Shown: piece after piece, positions 8,845 through 18,003 of the stretch
Numbering within the stretch: the first letter of the stretch is position 1
Layout of the letters: each line of letters starts with the position of its first letter
NCBI GenBank assembly: GCA_026709985.1
Contig: JAPORY010000061.1
Location: 1 to 36,753 of the forward strand
DNA: 36,753 nt
Direction: 5' to 3'
Source of the DNA: Aestuariivita sp.
GTDB taxonomy: Bacteria > Pseudomonadota > Alphaproteobacteria > Rhodobacterales > Rhodobacteraceae
Translations under genes and position numbers: made by a program
Notes under the pieces: generated by a model
The model's input: the letters and a program-made list of their open reading frames with translations, nothing else
The model's database searches: none
Told to the model about the DNA's origin: nothing

Positions 8845-8885
8845 AGAGTCTTTCAGAACGACGATACTCAATATTTGGAGGGAAT

Positions 8886-9896
8886 ATGAAGGCACTAGGT
8901 TATTCTGAAAGAGGCCCGATTGCAGCCACTGGTTCGGTTGTCGAATTTACCAAAGACGATCCACAGCCTAAGTCTGGGGACTTGCTAGTTGAGGTTTGCG
9001 GTGTTTCGGTCAACCCTGTAGATGTGAAAGTACGTGCTAATCGGCCGCCCCCCGAGAACGAGCCGCGCATCCTCGGTTTTGATGCAGCAGGGGTCGTTCG
9101 TGAAGTCGGCACTGAGGTCACTGGCCTTCAGCCCGGTGACGAGGTTTTCTACGCTGGTGAGTTCACACGAGACGGCAGCAATGCGCAACTCCAGACTGTA
9201 GACCAGCGTCTTGTCGGAAAAAAACCGTCATCATTGAGCTTTGCCGATGCTGCGGGGCTTCCATTGACTAGTATAACAGCGTGGGAAATGTTGTTTGACA
9301 GCTTTGGAATTTCTGAAGGTGAGGGTTCAGGTGACGCAATATTGATTATTGGTGGAGCCGGAGGGGTTGGATCAATTATGATTCAACTGGCCAAGAAGTT
9401 GACAGCTTTGACGGTCATCGCGACGGCGTCGCGTTCTGATACGGTTGATTGGGTCAAGAAGATGGGTGCAGACCTTGTTGTTAACCACCATGAGCCGCTT
9501 AACGAAGAGGTGAAGGCGCTTGGGATTGCTCCCAAGTACGTGGCTGCGTTGACAGGAACCGAAGGTCATTGGGATGCGATCATTGAGATGATTGAGCCGC
9601 GTGGGCATATTGGCATGATTGATGATCCGACCAAGATCAACTGGCAGTCGCTAAAGATGAAGGCACTGAGCTTCAGCTGGGAATTTATGTTTGCTCGCTC
9701 AATGTTCGGAACAAAGGACATGGATGCGCAGTCGAAATTGCTTAGCCGCGTCTCTGCAATGATCGACTCTGGACATTTGATCTCCACAGTCAATAGGAAT
9801 AACGGGCCACTCACTGTTGATAATTTGCGGGAAGCGCTAGCGCACCAAGAGAGCGGTGCCGCGGTTGGCAAAACTGTGCTGGAGGGTATGAGCTAA
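8886..9896 (+). CDS. Zinc-type alcohol dehydrogenase-like / quinone oxidoreductase family protein
   Basis: A medium-chain dehydrogenase/reductase of 336 residues. The N-terminal GroES-like domain shows 'VNPVDVKVR' and '[14 protein letters not shown]'. The Rossmann domain has '[18 protein letters not shown]' near residues 158-175, the NADPH-type glycine motif. The Cys and His zinc ligands of true alcohol dehydrogenases are absent in the N-terminal part, so it should act as a zinc-independent NAD(P)H quinone or enone reductase (the family often named zinc-binding dehydrogenase family protein). A strong GGAGGG at 8879-8884 region precedes the ATG. It is divergent from an HxlR regulator, a common pairing for quinone or electrophile defence. 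A hairpin follows the gene. Confidence 0.9.
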   Translation: MKALGYSERGPIAATGSVVEFTKDDPQPKSGDLLVEVCGVSVNPVDVKVRANRPPPENEPRILGFDAAGVVREVGTEVTGLQPGDEVFYAGEFTRDGSNAQLQTVDQRLVGKKPSSLSFADAAGLPLTSITAWEMLFDSFGISEGEGSGDAILIIGGAGGVGSIMIQLAKKLTALTVIATASRSDTVDWVKKMGADLVVNHHEPLNEEVKALGIAPKYVAALTGTEGHWDAIIEMIEPRGHIGMIDDPTKINWQSLKMKALSFSWEFMFARSMFGTKDMDAQSKLLSRVSAMIDSGHLISTVNRNNGPLTVDNLREALAHQESGAAVGKTVLEGMS

Positions 9897-9910
9897 AATT
9901 ACCAATTTTT

Positions 9911-9931
9911 GGGGCGTCGATCGGGCGCCCC
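9911..9931 (+). terminator. Probable terminator of the oxidoreductase gene
   Basis: GGGGCG (9911-9916) pairs with CGCCCC (9926-9931) around a 9-base loop, followed by CTTTAAT. It starts 14 bases after the oxidoreductase stop. The T tail is short, so termination may be partial. Confidence 0.5.
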
Positions 9932-9957
9932 CTTTAATCTCATCGCAACAGCGCAGA

Positions 9958-10875
9958 TTACCTCGTAATCAGTGTGATTGCCCCGATAGTGACGACGATT
10001 GCGGCTGCCACATGCCATTTGCCGATCTTGTCATGTTTGAAGATAAAGTGGTCGAACAGCACCACCCAAATGCATCGTTGCGATGAAAGGCGCAACGACG
10101 ACGACATCCCCGATGTTGAGCGCTGCATAGAGTAGTAGAAACCCGGTTCTAAGGACACCACCGGCCGCGACCAACCATAAGAGATTCATATTCAACTCGA
10201 ACCGTATAGTTGTCCGATCACGGATGACATGGGATATTCAATGAAAACTGCCGCCGAAGTGACCATAACGAGTGTAGCGAAAAACGGCTCAGGCAGATCA
10301 TTGAGCCCGAATTTCGATATCGGTTGACCGAGTCCACGGGTTGCCGCCGCACCTAGCGCCAGCCACAAGAATACCAATGAGAAAGTGCCTGCAGCTTTGG
10401 TTTTCGCCTGAATTGACACGATGGTCCCGATGACCATGAGTGTGATGCCAGTGGCCGCCTGCAGATTGAGGGCTTCATCAAGGAATAGAATTGCCGGGAC
10501 CGCCGCAAATACTGGAGCAAAGGCGCCGCCGACCGCAGTCAAGGTGGGACCTAGTTTTTCAATCGAAAGCATATGAAACTGCTGTGCGAGCCCAGGAACC
10601 ACCAACCCGCTCAAGACAAATACAAGTGTTGCCTATGTTAGAAACCAGTGCCATTCGATCACGAAGGGGGCCAAGAACCAAAACAGTCCCGCAAAAGATA
10701 GAACGACAACAAGTGCCCCAGTCCGTGCGTCAACCGCAGCCAAACCGCGTTGCTGAAGTTGCGTGACAAGGGCCCATGTTGCCGCTGTTGCGAGCGACAA
10801 CAGGACCGCCAAAATTTCCATAAGCGGGGCTTTTTCTAAATTCGGCTGCCGTAACGGATTAGTCGAATTGCTCAT
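9958..10875 (-). pseudogene. EamA/DMT family transporter, broken by a stop and two frameshifts
   Basis: The 918 bases match one ~300-residue EamA (drug/metabolite transporter) protein with about ten membrane segments, but the frame is interrupted. The first part ('MEILAVLLSLATAATWALVT') ends at an in-frame amber codon at 10633-10635. The same frame then continues with 'ATLVFVLSGLVVPGL' to a stop at 10192-10194. The next part ('LLWLVAAGGVLRTG', 'ALNIGDVVVVAPFIATM') needs a frameshift near 10200, and the end ('WVVLFDHFIFKHDKIG' to 'IGAITLITR') needs another near 10070. Its start overlaps or just follows the end of the enolase-superfamily gene, so it was the last gene of the leftward BKACE operon. 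The intact gene probably exported or imported a pathway compound. Confidence 0.85.
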
Positions 10876-11995
10876 TGAGCAGTTCAGTGTTTACTCCGAG
10901 GCCGGGCCCTGCAGTGAGTGTCATGACGCCGTTCTTTACGGGTGGGCTGAAAACCGCATCACGAAGGCGATTCTCATTGACGTCGCATTCCAATAAACCA
11001 GGACCACCAGCAGCAGCTAGAAGATGAGCAGATGCAGCGAGCGCAACCCCACCACCGAGGGAATGGGGGCAAAAGGTCAATCCTGCGTTTACAACGGCAT
11101 GAGCGACGGGCAAGCACTCGCTGAACCCACCCCATTTTGCGATGTCGGGTTGCACGACATCTAGCCACTTTTCCGCAATAACCTGGTCGTATTCGCCGTG
11201 AGTGATAAAATTCTCGGCACCAGCGATCGGAACCGTCGTGGATTCCTTGAGTTGCATCCAGATCTCGGGAGGAATGTCGACGGGCATCGGCTCTTCTACC
11301 CAATTTGGCCCAAAAGGGGTAATCCACTGCATTGCGGCCTTTGCCTCGTCGGGGGACCAAGCTTGGTTGGCGTCCAACATAAACCTTTCGTCGTCTCGTA
11401 GGTTTGACGCAATAATCTTAATATTTTCGTAGTCAGTTTTGTACCCAAACCCAATCTTAACTTTAAAATTGCGATGTCCACGCGTACGCGCCTCGTTTAC
11501 GGCATCAAGCACACCAATCGGATTAATTGCGCTCGCGTATACGGGAATGACGGTTCGCTTGGCGCTGAGCAATACATAAACAGGCACTCCAGCTCGTCGT
11601 GCAACCATGTCCCAAACAGCAATATCAAGGCCGGCGATAACCTGCGCTATCGGGCCAGCCTCTCCGCTTTGCAGGCGCAAAACATGCAGTTGCGAACTCA
11701 TCGCCGAATAACTGGCGTGCGGAGTACAGAAAGCGGCTGCTGTGATTCGTGGGGCAAGCTCAGTCTCGACAAGCTTCAGCCTGTGTGCCGCACCGCAAAC
11801 TGGAAAATTGCACCAAATTTCCCCATATCCCATTACACCAGAGCGGTCAGTCACGCGCAACAGCAATGTTGGGCGATCATACATAATACCAAACGATGTG
11901 CGAACTGGCGCGGAAATCTCGGCACGCACCAGGACTATTTCGACGCGGGAAAGATTAACGGAAAGGTCGAATTGCGAAGCATCTGTCACGTTCAT
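10859..11995 (-). CDS. Mandelate racemase/muconate lactonizing enzyme superfamily protein
   Basis: An enolase-superfamily enzyme of 378 residues, which removes a proton next to a carboxylate to give epimerisation or dehydration. The mandelate-racemase subgroup residues are visible: 'KVKIGFG' (KxK base motif), 'LDANQAW' (first metal Asp), 'WVEEP' (second metal Glu), 'AGAEN' (third metal Glu), 'DIAKWGG' (Asp of the His-Asp pair) and 'CPHSLGGG' (catalytic His). The usual N-terminal capping domain is present. The ATG at 11995 has GGAG 6 bases upstream. It lies 11 bases after the stop of the GMC oxidoreductase gene and overlaps the broken EamA gene, so these belong to one operon. Substrate is probably a hydroxy acid or sugar acid; not assignable further. 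Confidence 0.9.
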   Translation of the reverse strand: MNVTDASQFDLSVNLSRVEIVLVRAEISAPVRTSFGIMYDRPTLLLRVTDRSGVMGYGEIWCNFPVCGAAHRLKLVETELAPRITAAAFCTPHASYSAMSSQLHVLRLQSGEAGPIAQVIAGLDIAVWDMVARRAGVPVYVLLSAKRTVIPVYASAINPIGVLDAVNEARTRGHRNFKVKIGFGYKTDYENIKIIASNLRDDERFMLDANQAWSPDEAKAAMQWITPFGPNWVEEPMPVDIPPEIWMQLKESTTVPIAGAENFITHGEYDQVIAEKWLDVVQPDIAKWGGFSECLPVAHAVVNAGLTFCPHSLGGGVALAASAHLLAAAGGPGLLECDVNENRLRDAVFSPPVKNGVMTLTAGPGLGVNTELLNEQFD

Positions 11996-12006
11996 CCTTT
12001 ACTCCT

Positions 12007-13608
12007 TTAGTGCTTCGCATCTTCAAGGATCATATCACCTGCTTTTTCGCCGATCATAATTGCGCTGGCATTTGTATTGCCGGACACAATTTCCGGCATA
12101 ATTGACGCATCTGCGATGCGGAGCCTGTTTATACCGAAGACTCGAAGCCTCTGATCAACGACTGCGAGATGATCAGTGCCCATGCGACAGGAGCTTGTCG
12201 GATGATAGACTGTCGTTGAGTTTTTACGAATCCACTCAAGGACCGAGGCATCGTCGTCGATATTGAGATCTCTTGGTGGCTGAAGCTCTTCGCTGACAGC
12301 GGCTCTCAGGGGCTCTTGGCTGGCAATCTCTCGAGAGATGCGAACGCCCACAATGGCTTTTTGTTGATCACTCCTTTCGGCAAGATAATTCGGGGTGATA
12401 CATGGGTGACATAATGGATCGCCACTGCGCAACCGAATCTCACCTCTACTCTCTGGGCGCAAAACGCATACCGTTGCCGTAAAGGCCGAAAACGGATGAA
12501 CGCCCGTGGCAGGGCTGTCTGCGGACCAAGGGTTGATATGAAACTGAATATCCGGACGATCAAGAGAGTCAGATGTTCGCAGGAAGCCGAACGCCATGCT
12601 AGCTCCCATAGTCAAAGGGCCTGAGCGCCTAAGGGCATAATTGACCGCAACTCTAGTTTGGCGGACAAGTCCTCGGAGTTCGTCATTCACGGTCGAGTTT
12701 TTGGTTTTAAGGGTTATGCGCGCCTGCAGGTGATCTTTTAAGTTTTTACCCACTCCAGGAAGGTGATATGTGGTTTTGACTCCAACCTTTTGAAGTGCTT
12801 GACCGTCGCCGACTCCCGAGAGCATCAAGAGGTGCGGAGACCCGACAGCGCCGGCGGCCAAAATGACTTCTCTGCGGGCATTTATGCGAAGCACGTTTGC
12901 AGATTTTTGAATAACTTCGACCCCTTGTGCTTGACCATCTTCGATAATTACCTTGGATGTGTGCGCACGGGTCAATACTTTGAGGTTGGGTCGTCGAAGT
13001 GCAAATTTCAAATAGCCGACGGCGGTGCTCACCCTTCGACCGCGCCTTGCGGTCAGTTGAAAAAAACCAACCCCTTCCTGGTTTGCACCGTTACAATCTG
13101 GATTTGCTGGATAGCCAGCCGCTTGTGCAGCAGCAATCCACGCCTCACATATAGGGTGCCGGTATATAGGATCTGCGACGTTAATGGGACCGCCTGTGCC
13201 ATGAAACTCATCTTCGCCCCGTTCATTGTTTTCGGACTTTTTGAAGTAGGGCAAAACATCATCCCAACCCCAGCCAATGTTCCCTAATTCTTTCCAATGG
13301 TCGTAGTCCTGCCTCTGCCCGCGGACATAGAGAAGGCCGTTCAGCGCGGAACTTCCGCCGAGAACTTTGCCTCGAGGCCAAGGAACCTCCTTTCCTTCTA
13401 ATTCAGGGCAGGGGTCAGTCTTGTAGCACCAATCATATTTGGGGTGGTTCATTGTTTTGAAGTAGCCAACGGGGATATGTATCCAGGGGTAAAGATCTCT
13501 GGGGCCTGCTTCGATTAAGATGACCTTATGGGCTAGATCTTTGCTTAATCGATTTGCGAGTACGCAACCTGCCGACCCGGCACCCACAATGACAAAATCT
13601 GCTTCCAT
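12007..13608 (-). CDS. GMC family FAD-dependent oxidoreductase (choline dehydrogenase-like)
   Basis: A full-length GMC oxidoreductase of 533 residues that oxidises an alcohol with FAD. It shows the N-terminal FAD motif 'DFVIVGAGSAGCVLANRL' (residues 4-21), 'WPRGKVLGGSSALNGLLYVRG' split across the GMC signature 1 near 73-93, 'GAVGSPHLLMLSGVG' (signature 2) near 250-265, and the C-terminal 'YHPTSSCRMG' and 'GNTNASAIMIGEKAGD' with the catalytic His and Asn. Choline dehydrogenase-like members act on many alcohols and polyols, so choline is not implied. It sits between the BKACE gene (61-base gap) and the mandelate-racemase-like gene (11-base gap) in a leftward operon. No signal peptide is visible; a cytoplasmic location is likely. 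Confidence 0.93.
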   Translation of the reverse strand: MEADFVIVGAGSAGCVLANRLSKDLAHKVILIEAGPRDLYPWIHIPVGYFKTMNHPKYDWCYKTDPCPELEGKEVPWPRGKVLGGSSALNGLLYVRGQRQDYDHWKELGNIGWGWDDVLPYFKKSENNERGEDEFHGTGGPINVADPIYRHPICEAWIAAAQAAGYPANPDCNGANQEGVGFFQLTARRGRRVSTAVGYLKFALRRPNLKVLTRAHTSKVIIEDGQAQGVEVIQKSANVLRINARREVILAAGAVGSPHLLMLSGVGDGQALQKVGVKTTYHLPGVGKNLKDHLQARITLKTKNSTVNDELRGLVRQTRVAVNYALRRSGPLTMGASMAFGFLRTSDSLDRPDIQFHINPWSADSPATGVHPFSAFTATVCVLRPESRGEIRLRSGDPLCHPCITPNYLAERSDQQKAIVGVRISREIASQEPLRAAVSEELQPPRDLNIDDDASVLEWIRKNSTTVYHPTSSCRMGTDHLAVVDQRLRVFGINRLRIADASIMPEIVSGNTNASAIMIGEKAGDMILEDAKH

Positions 13609-13669
13609 ACGATATTCTGCTTACTGGAGTTTGAGGGCGGTCGAAGCACGCGAGAGGGTCGGCCTTGGC

Positions 13670-14590
13670 TTACGGTAACGAACTCAACTCCCAAGGGTTT
13701 AAACCCAGCATGTCGCGAGCTTCCGATGCTGTTGCCATGGTGCCACCGAGATTTTCCACAATTGAGATACTCTTTTCGACAAGTTGCGCATTGCTTTTCG
13801 CAAGTTTGCCCTTCTCAATATAGACCGTATCCTCCATCCCGATCCGCACATGCCCGCCAAGCAGAAAAGACTGCGCCAACATTGGAAAAGCCATCCTACC
13901 GATTCCGAATGCGGCCCAGATACAATCGTCGGGTAACTGCGAGACGAGATAAGCCATAGTTTGTGTGTTAGCGGCGGCACCAAAGTTAATGCCCATTACA
14001 AATTGACACATAACGGGTCGCTTAAAGAAACCTCGTTGGATGAAGTCCTTAGCCATATTCAAATCGCCGGAATCAAAAATTTCAATTTCGGGCTTTGTGC
14101 CGGTGTCATTGACGATATTAAGCATCGTTTTGAGAGAGGAGGGCGTATTAATTACTGTCCAAGTCTTATTGACCATTGTATTGAAATCGAGTGTACAAAG
14201 TTCGGGTTTGAGTTCTGCGACATGGGCGACGCGCAGTTTTGGGTGGGTAAGCGTTGTTCCGGGGGCTGCGACTTTTGGGTCTTGAGCGCTTGGGACAAAT
14301 CTTTGTCCCTCGCCAGTTGTTAAGTTGATAATAATGTCTGAATCGGCATCGCGAATACGGCTTACAACTTCGCGATAAAGGGCAATGTTCATCGACCCTT
14401 TTGCTGTGTCTGGATCGCGTACATGGATATGCGCAATCGCCGCGCCTGCCTTTCCAGCATCAATTGCGGCGTGGGCAATTTCTACTGGTGTGACGGGCAA
14501 ATTCTCATTTTGGGATGGCATAGTTCCGTTGCCAGTCACGGCACATGTCAGTATTGTTTTTTGTGCCATAGTCAATCCGTAAAGTGACAT
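13670..14590 (-). CDS. 3-keto-5-aminohexanoate cleavage enzyme family (BKACE, DUF849)
   Basis: A protein of the beta-keto acid cleavage enzyme family, 306 residues. These zinc enzymes condense a beta-keto acid with acetyl-CoA and split it into a CoA ester and acetoacetate. The N-terminal 'ILTCAVTGNG', the metal-binding 'AHIHVRDP' (HxH, near residue 53), 'NLTTGEG' and the C-terminal 'GGHVRIGMEDTVY' with the metal Glu are all present. The start at 14590 has GAAGAG 8 bases upstream; a second ATG at 14569 ('MAQKTILTC') is possible. It is the first gene of the leftward operon BKACE-GMC-enolase-EamA, and an SDR gene lies divergently. The keto acid acted on is probably produced by the GMC enzyme and/or the SDR, but its identity is unknown. 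Confidence 0.9.
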   Translation of the reverse strand: MSLYGLTMAQKTILTCAVTGNGTMPSQNENLPVTPVEIAHAAIDAGKAGAAIAHIHVRDPDTAKGSMNIALYREVVSRIRDADSDIIINLTTGEGQRFVPSAQDPKVAAPGTTLTHPKLRVAHVAELKPELCTLDFNTMVNKTWTVINTPSSLKTMLNIVNDTGTKPEIEIFDSGDLNMAKDFIQRGFFKRPVMCQFVMGINFGAAANTQTMAYLVSQLPDDCIWAAFGIGRMAFPMLAQSFLLGGHVRIGMEDTVYIEKGKLAKSNAQLVEKSISIVENLGGTMATASEARDMLGLNPWELSSLP

Positions 14591-14702
14591 AGTTTGATCT
14601 CTTCGGGCCGCATACGCACCAACTTAGCTGATCAGGTTTTCATCGGTTGCAGGTGCTTAATTGATCACTAAAGCTCTTGATCTACCACGATACTTGCGTG
14701 AA

Positions 14703-14716
14703 ATTGGTCTAGAACA
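14703..14716. promoter_or_regulatory. Candidate GntR-type operator between the BKACE operon and the SDR
   Basis: ATTGGTCTAGAACA is partly symmetric about TCTAGA and shares 11 bases (ATTGGTCTAGA) with the reverse complement of the site at 8829-8844. It lies 113 bases before the BKACE start and 150 bases before the divergent SDR start, so it could control both. HutC-type GntR proteins of the NagR/DasR group bind TGGTCTAGACCA-like sequences, which makes the local GntR gene the candidate binder. Confidence 0.5.
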
Positions 14717-14865
14717 CTAAACCTTATAGGCTAGGTCGACGCGATCGGCAAGCAAGTACAATAGTCCGAACACTGGCAATCAGTTGCGCTGAATGGTTTG
14801 TAGAGGTTTGCATCACATAGGATAATCGGGCTTTCGATGTTGCAATTCGAAAAGGACAGAAGCTC

Positions 14866-15630
14866 GTGTTGAACCAAGATTTGAGAGGTCGACGCGCATT
14901 GGTCACAGGTGGTGCATCCGGGATCGGGTTGGCAACGGTGACGATGCTCGCCGAGTGTAATGCTAAGGTTGCCATGAACCATCTCGAAGACGATCCGGCG
15001 GGGAGGGAGCAGGTGGCTCGTCTGACGGCAGAAGGAGTCGATGTGATTTCGGCACCTGGAGATGTTGGAGATCCTAACGATGCGGAGGCCATGGCGCAAC
15101 GAGCGATCACAGAACTCGGCGGCTTAGATTACCTAGTTAACAATGCTGGTATGTCTGGTACCGAGATGCCTATTCCGCCGTCTAACCTTGACATGATTGA
15201 CGAAGAACTTTGGCAGACGTTGTTGACGACGAATCTGATTAGTGTCTTTCGTATCTCAAAAGCGGCAGCGCCTGCTCTGAAAGAGGCGAACGGCGCGATT
15301 GTCAATACCGCCTCGACCGCCGGAATTGGTCTTCAAGGAAGCAGCACCCCTTATGCTGCGTCAAAATCGGGGGTTGTCAGCGTTACTCGATCACTTGCCC
15401 GTGGGCTGGCGCCTTCGGTGAGGGTGAATGCGGTAGCACCTGGCCAAGTAGAGACGCGTTGGACCGCAGGTTGGCCAGAAAAACACAAGCAAGCTGCGCT
15501 CGACAAGTCACTCATTAAACGCCACGTTCAACCAGAGGACGTTGCTCAAGTAATTATATTCCTTTTGATTGGTGCTTCAATGATTACTGGACAGACTATT
15601 GTGATCGACGGAGGCATGACGGTATCGTAA
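14866..15630 (+). CDS. SDR family oxidoreductase
   Basis: A classical SDR of 254 residues with 'TGGASGIG' near residues 14-21, 'NNAG' near 90-93, the catalytic Ser in 'NTASTAG', 'YAASK' near 160-164 and 'APGQVETRW'. It ends 'GQTIVIDGGMTVS', the ordinary SDR terminus. The start is GTG at 14866 with AAAGGA about 9 bases upstream. It is divergent from the BKACE operon, sharing a 275-base intergenic region that carries a GntR-type site. It may supply the keto group that the BKACE enzyme needs, or act on the released product; this is inferred from position only. Confidence 0.9.
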   Translation: MLNQDLRGRRALVTGGASGIGLATVTMLAECNAKVAMNHLEDDPAGREQVARLTAEGVDVISAPGDVGDPNDAEAMAQRAITELGGLDYLVNNAGMSGTEMPIPPSNLDMIDEELWQTLLTTNLISVFRISKAAAPALKEANGAIVNTASTAGIGLQGSSTPYAASKSGVVSVTRSLARGLAPSVRVNAVAPGQVETRWTAGWPEKHKQAALDKSLIKRHVQPEDVAQVIIFLLIGASMITGQTIVIDGGMTVS

Positions 15631-15858
15631 TCTGCGACAGTATGAGATTTGTGAGCCGCGACGCTTGCTTGCAACCGGCTCTGCACGGGATCGTTCTGCC
15701 TTCAACACCGACTGGGGATAAACCGTTGCCACTCAACCCAACCAAAACCAAAGGCGTTAAAGGGCGATTAGCAAGGTGATCGGGATTAGGATTAGTGCGA
15801 CTTCTCTTGTTTCCGATGCGAGAGAGTCTTCATCGGCCTGGGCGTGGAGAACTTTAGG

Positions 15859-17235
15859 TTAAGATGTTGCTTCGGCAAGAAAGCGAACCCACGAACGAAT
15901 ACCCTTGTGAAAGCTCTCTAGGTCGTACTTTTCATTCGGCGAGTGAATTTGATCATCGTCTTTTGCAAAACCGATCAACAAAGAGTTCATGTCCAAGACG
16001 CTCTGAAAGTAGTCAGCGATTGGAATTGAGCCACCGCAACCAACAAAAGCGACGGGTTCGTTCCATTCTTCGGATAGCGCCGTCTGCGCGGCTGAGAATA
16101 TTGGCTTTGACGTATCGAAACGACTAGCTTTTCCGGCGCCAAGTTCACTAAACTTTACTGTGCAGTCGGATGGTAACATAGTGCGCACCATTTGGCGCAG
16201 ATTTTGACGGATGACATCGGGGTCTTGGCCTTCGACGAGCCGAAAGCTGATTTTGGCCGACGCCTCGGCGGGTAGAACGGTCTTCATGCCTTCGGCAGTG
16301 TACCCGCCATAAATACCATTGCAGTCACAGGTAGGCCGTGACCACAACATTTCTAACAGCGAGCGATCAGCTTCGCCAGCGGGCTGGTTCAACCCAACAT
16401 CGCCCAAAAATGCATCGGCATTGAAGCCGAGGTCGTCCCATTCTTGCTTGGTGTTGAGGGGTAATTCAGGGATATTGTCGTAGAACCCGGGAATGGTTAC
16501 TTTGCCGCTCTCGTCGTGCAATTGCGCAATGATTTTTGTGAGCACTCGGATCGGATTGATTGCAGCGCCGCCGAAAAATCCTGAATGCAAGTCTTTGTCC
16601 GCACCGATAATGGTGATTTCTTCCGCCAATAGCCCGCGCAACATTGTCACGATTGCAGGCAATCGACTATCGAACAGAGCCGTATCGCAAATGAGGGCAA
16701 CATCAGCAGTTAGTTCGCGTTTGTTTTCCTGCATGAATTGAAGCATCGACGGTGATCCACACTCTTCCTCGCCCTCAAGAAAGAGGGTAATTTCGCACGG
16801 CAACTCACCATGGACGGCAATCCATGATCGACAGGCTTCCAAAAACGTCATTAGTTGGCCTTTGTCATCGGAGGCACCCCTCCCCTTGATGATTTTTCCC
16901 GCCGCTGTGTCAACAATTTGCGGGCAAAAGGGATCGTGATCCCATAACCCAATCGGATCCACAGGTTGAACGTCATAGTGACCGTAGAATAGTAAATGCG
17001 GCCCCGAGCCGTCTGCGTGCCCAATCACCATCGGATGTCCTGATGAGGGGGCTTTCCGAACGTCAGTAATCCCAAGCGATTGTATTTCGGATACCAGCCA
17101 CTCCGCCGCTCGGTCGCAGTCATTTGCGTAGGAGGAGTCGGTAGAGATTGACGGAATACGCAATAAATCTAGCAACCGATCGGTAGCCGAATCTAAGTTT
17201 CTGTCTACTTCTTTGAGCACGGCATCAAGTGACAT
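15859..17235 (-). CDS. M20 family dipeptidase/metallopeptidase
   Basis: A cytoplasmic di-zinc peptidase of the M20 family, 458 residues, of the CNDP/dipeptidase type. Metal-binding and catalytic motifs are in order: 'FYGHYDVQP' near residue 84, 'GRGASDDKGQ' near 117 with the bridging Asp, 'FLEGEEECGS' near 149 with the general-base Glu, then the dimerisation domain and a late 'DDQIHSPNEKYDLESFHKG' with the last His ligand. It probably hydrolyses dipeptides or a related amide. It stands alone on the minus strand between the SDR and the Fe-S scaffold gene; the 228-base gap before it and the 256-base gap after it hold no gene I can see. Confidence 0.92.
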   Translation of the reverse strand: MSLDAVLKEVDRNLDSATDRLLDLLRIPSISTDSSYANDCDRAAEWLVSEIQSLGITDVRKAPSSGHPMVIGHADGSGPHLLFYGHYDVQPVDPIGLWDHDPFCPQIVDTAAGKIIKGRGASDDKGQLMTFLEACRSWIAVHGELPCEITLFLEGEEECGSPSMLQFMQENKRELTADVALICDTALFDSRLPAIVTMLRGLLAEEITIIGADKDLHSGFFGGAAINPIRVLTKIIAQLHDESGKVTIPGFYDNIPELPLNTKQEWDDLGFNADAFLGDVGLNQPAGEADRSLLEMLWSRPTCDCNGIYGGYTAEGMKTVLPAEASAKISFRLVEGQDPDVIRQNLRQMVRTMLPSDCTVKFSELGAGKASRFDTSKPIFSAAQTALSEEWNEPVAFVGCGGSIPIADYFQSVLDMNSLLIGFAKDDDQIHSPNEKYDLESFHKGIRSWVRFLAEATS

Positions 17236-17491
17236 ATTTCATATCCAAATATTTGAAATCCGTTGTTTCTTAGCCAAATCATTGCTGCAAATATCACTAC
17301 CGCAGCTGCCGCCGGCGGACCGCAAAAGCGACGAATATCGGCTTGGCTCCATTGGGAGAAGGTATTGCGACTTGATGAGTAACGAATTGGCCATGCGGCG
17401 TCAAATCATGAGTGCGCGTGAAATTTGTGTCAAGCTATTGCCGTAGGATTGGAAAAGACCGCAGTAGTGAAGTCGACCATGATTTATCGGC

Positions 17492-17938
17492 TCATTCAGC
17501 TCGGCTGGCTATAGAAACGGCTTCAGAGGTTGCTTCAAGCGAAAGCATGATTGACGCATGGCGATTCTTAAAGTCTCTCGCCGGTTGCAGAACATGTAAT
17601 TGTTCAAATGGTGGGTTAGGGGCGGGTGCACCTTGAGTTAACATATTATTTAGTTCATCCCGTGCTTGATCGATTTGTTCTAAGGTCAGACCAATCACGA
17701 CAGACCCAACAACAGCGGCTGCCGCTTGTCCGAGCGCACATGCACGCACTTGCTGGGCAAACTCGCTCACAATGCCATCATGTATGTTGACTTCAACAAG
17801 GACTGTTGAACCGCAGAGAGGCGAGCGCCGTTTAACCGTCGCCTGCGGATTTTCTAAATGCTTGAAATCAGGAATGGTAGCAGTTAAGGCTAGTATCTTG
17901 CTTGAGTAGAGTTGCATAAGATCGCTGTCGGCGCTCAT
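17492..17938 (-). CDS. Iron-sulfur cluster assembly scaffold protein (IscU/NifU-N-like)
   Basis: A 148-residue protein of the IscU/NifU N-terminal family, the form found next to hisI in many Rhodobacterales. The start 'LYSSKILALTATIPDF', the Cys in 'RSPLCGSTV', the Cys in 'VRACALGQAAAAVVG' and the ending 'PARDFKNRHASIMLSLEAT' fit. The third Cys ligand of classical IscU is not seen, so it may be a variant that holds or hands over a cluster differently. The ribosome site AAAGGAAA is 5-6 bases before the ATG. It is divergent from hisI with 65 bases between the starts. Confidence 0.85.
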   Translation of the reverse strand: MSADSDLMQLYSSKILALTATIPDFKHLENPQATVKRRSPLCGSTVLVEVNIHDGIVSEFAQQVRACALGQAAAAVVGSVVIGLTLEQIDQARDELNNMLTQGAPAPNPPFEQLHVLQPARDFKNRHASIMLSLEATSEAVSIASRAE

Positions 17939-18003
17939 TTGATTTCCTTTCGCGTCTATGCTCTGGGCACTAAACTGCTTCTTGAGTCGGAGAGTGAGTA
18001 CAC

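Noticed and set aside
10974-11360. A 128-codon minus-strand frame, and several plus-strand frames near 11474-12059
   Set aside because: They are shadows of the mandelate-racemase-type gene, which shows all of its metal and catalytic residues.
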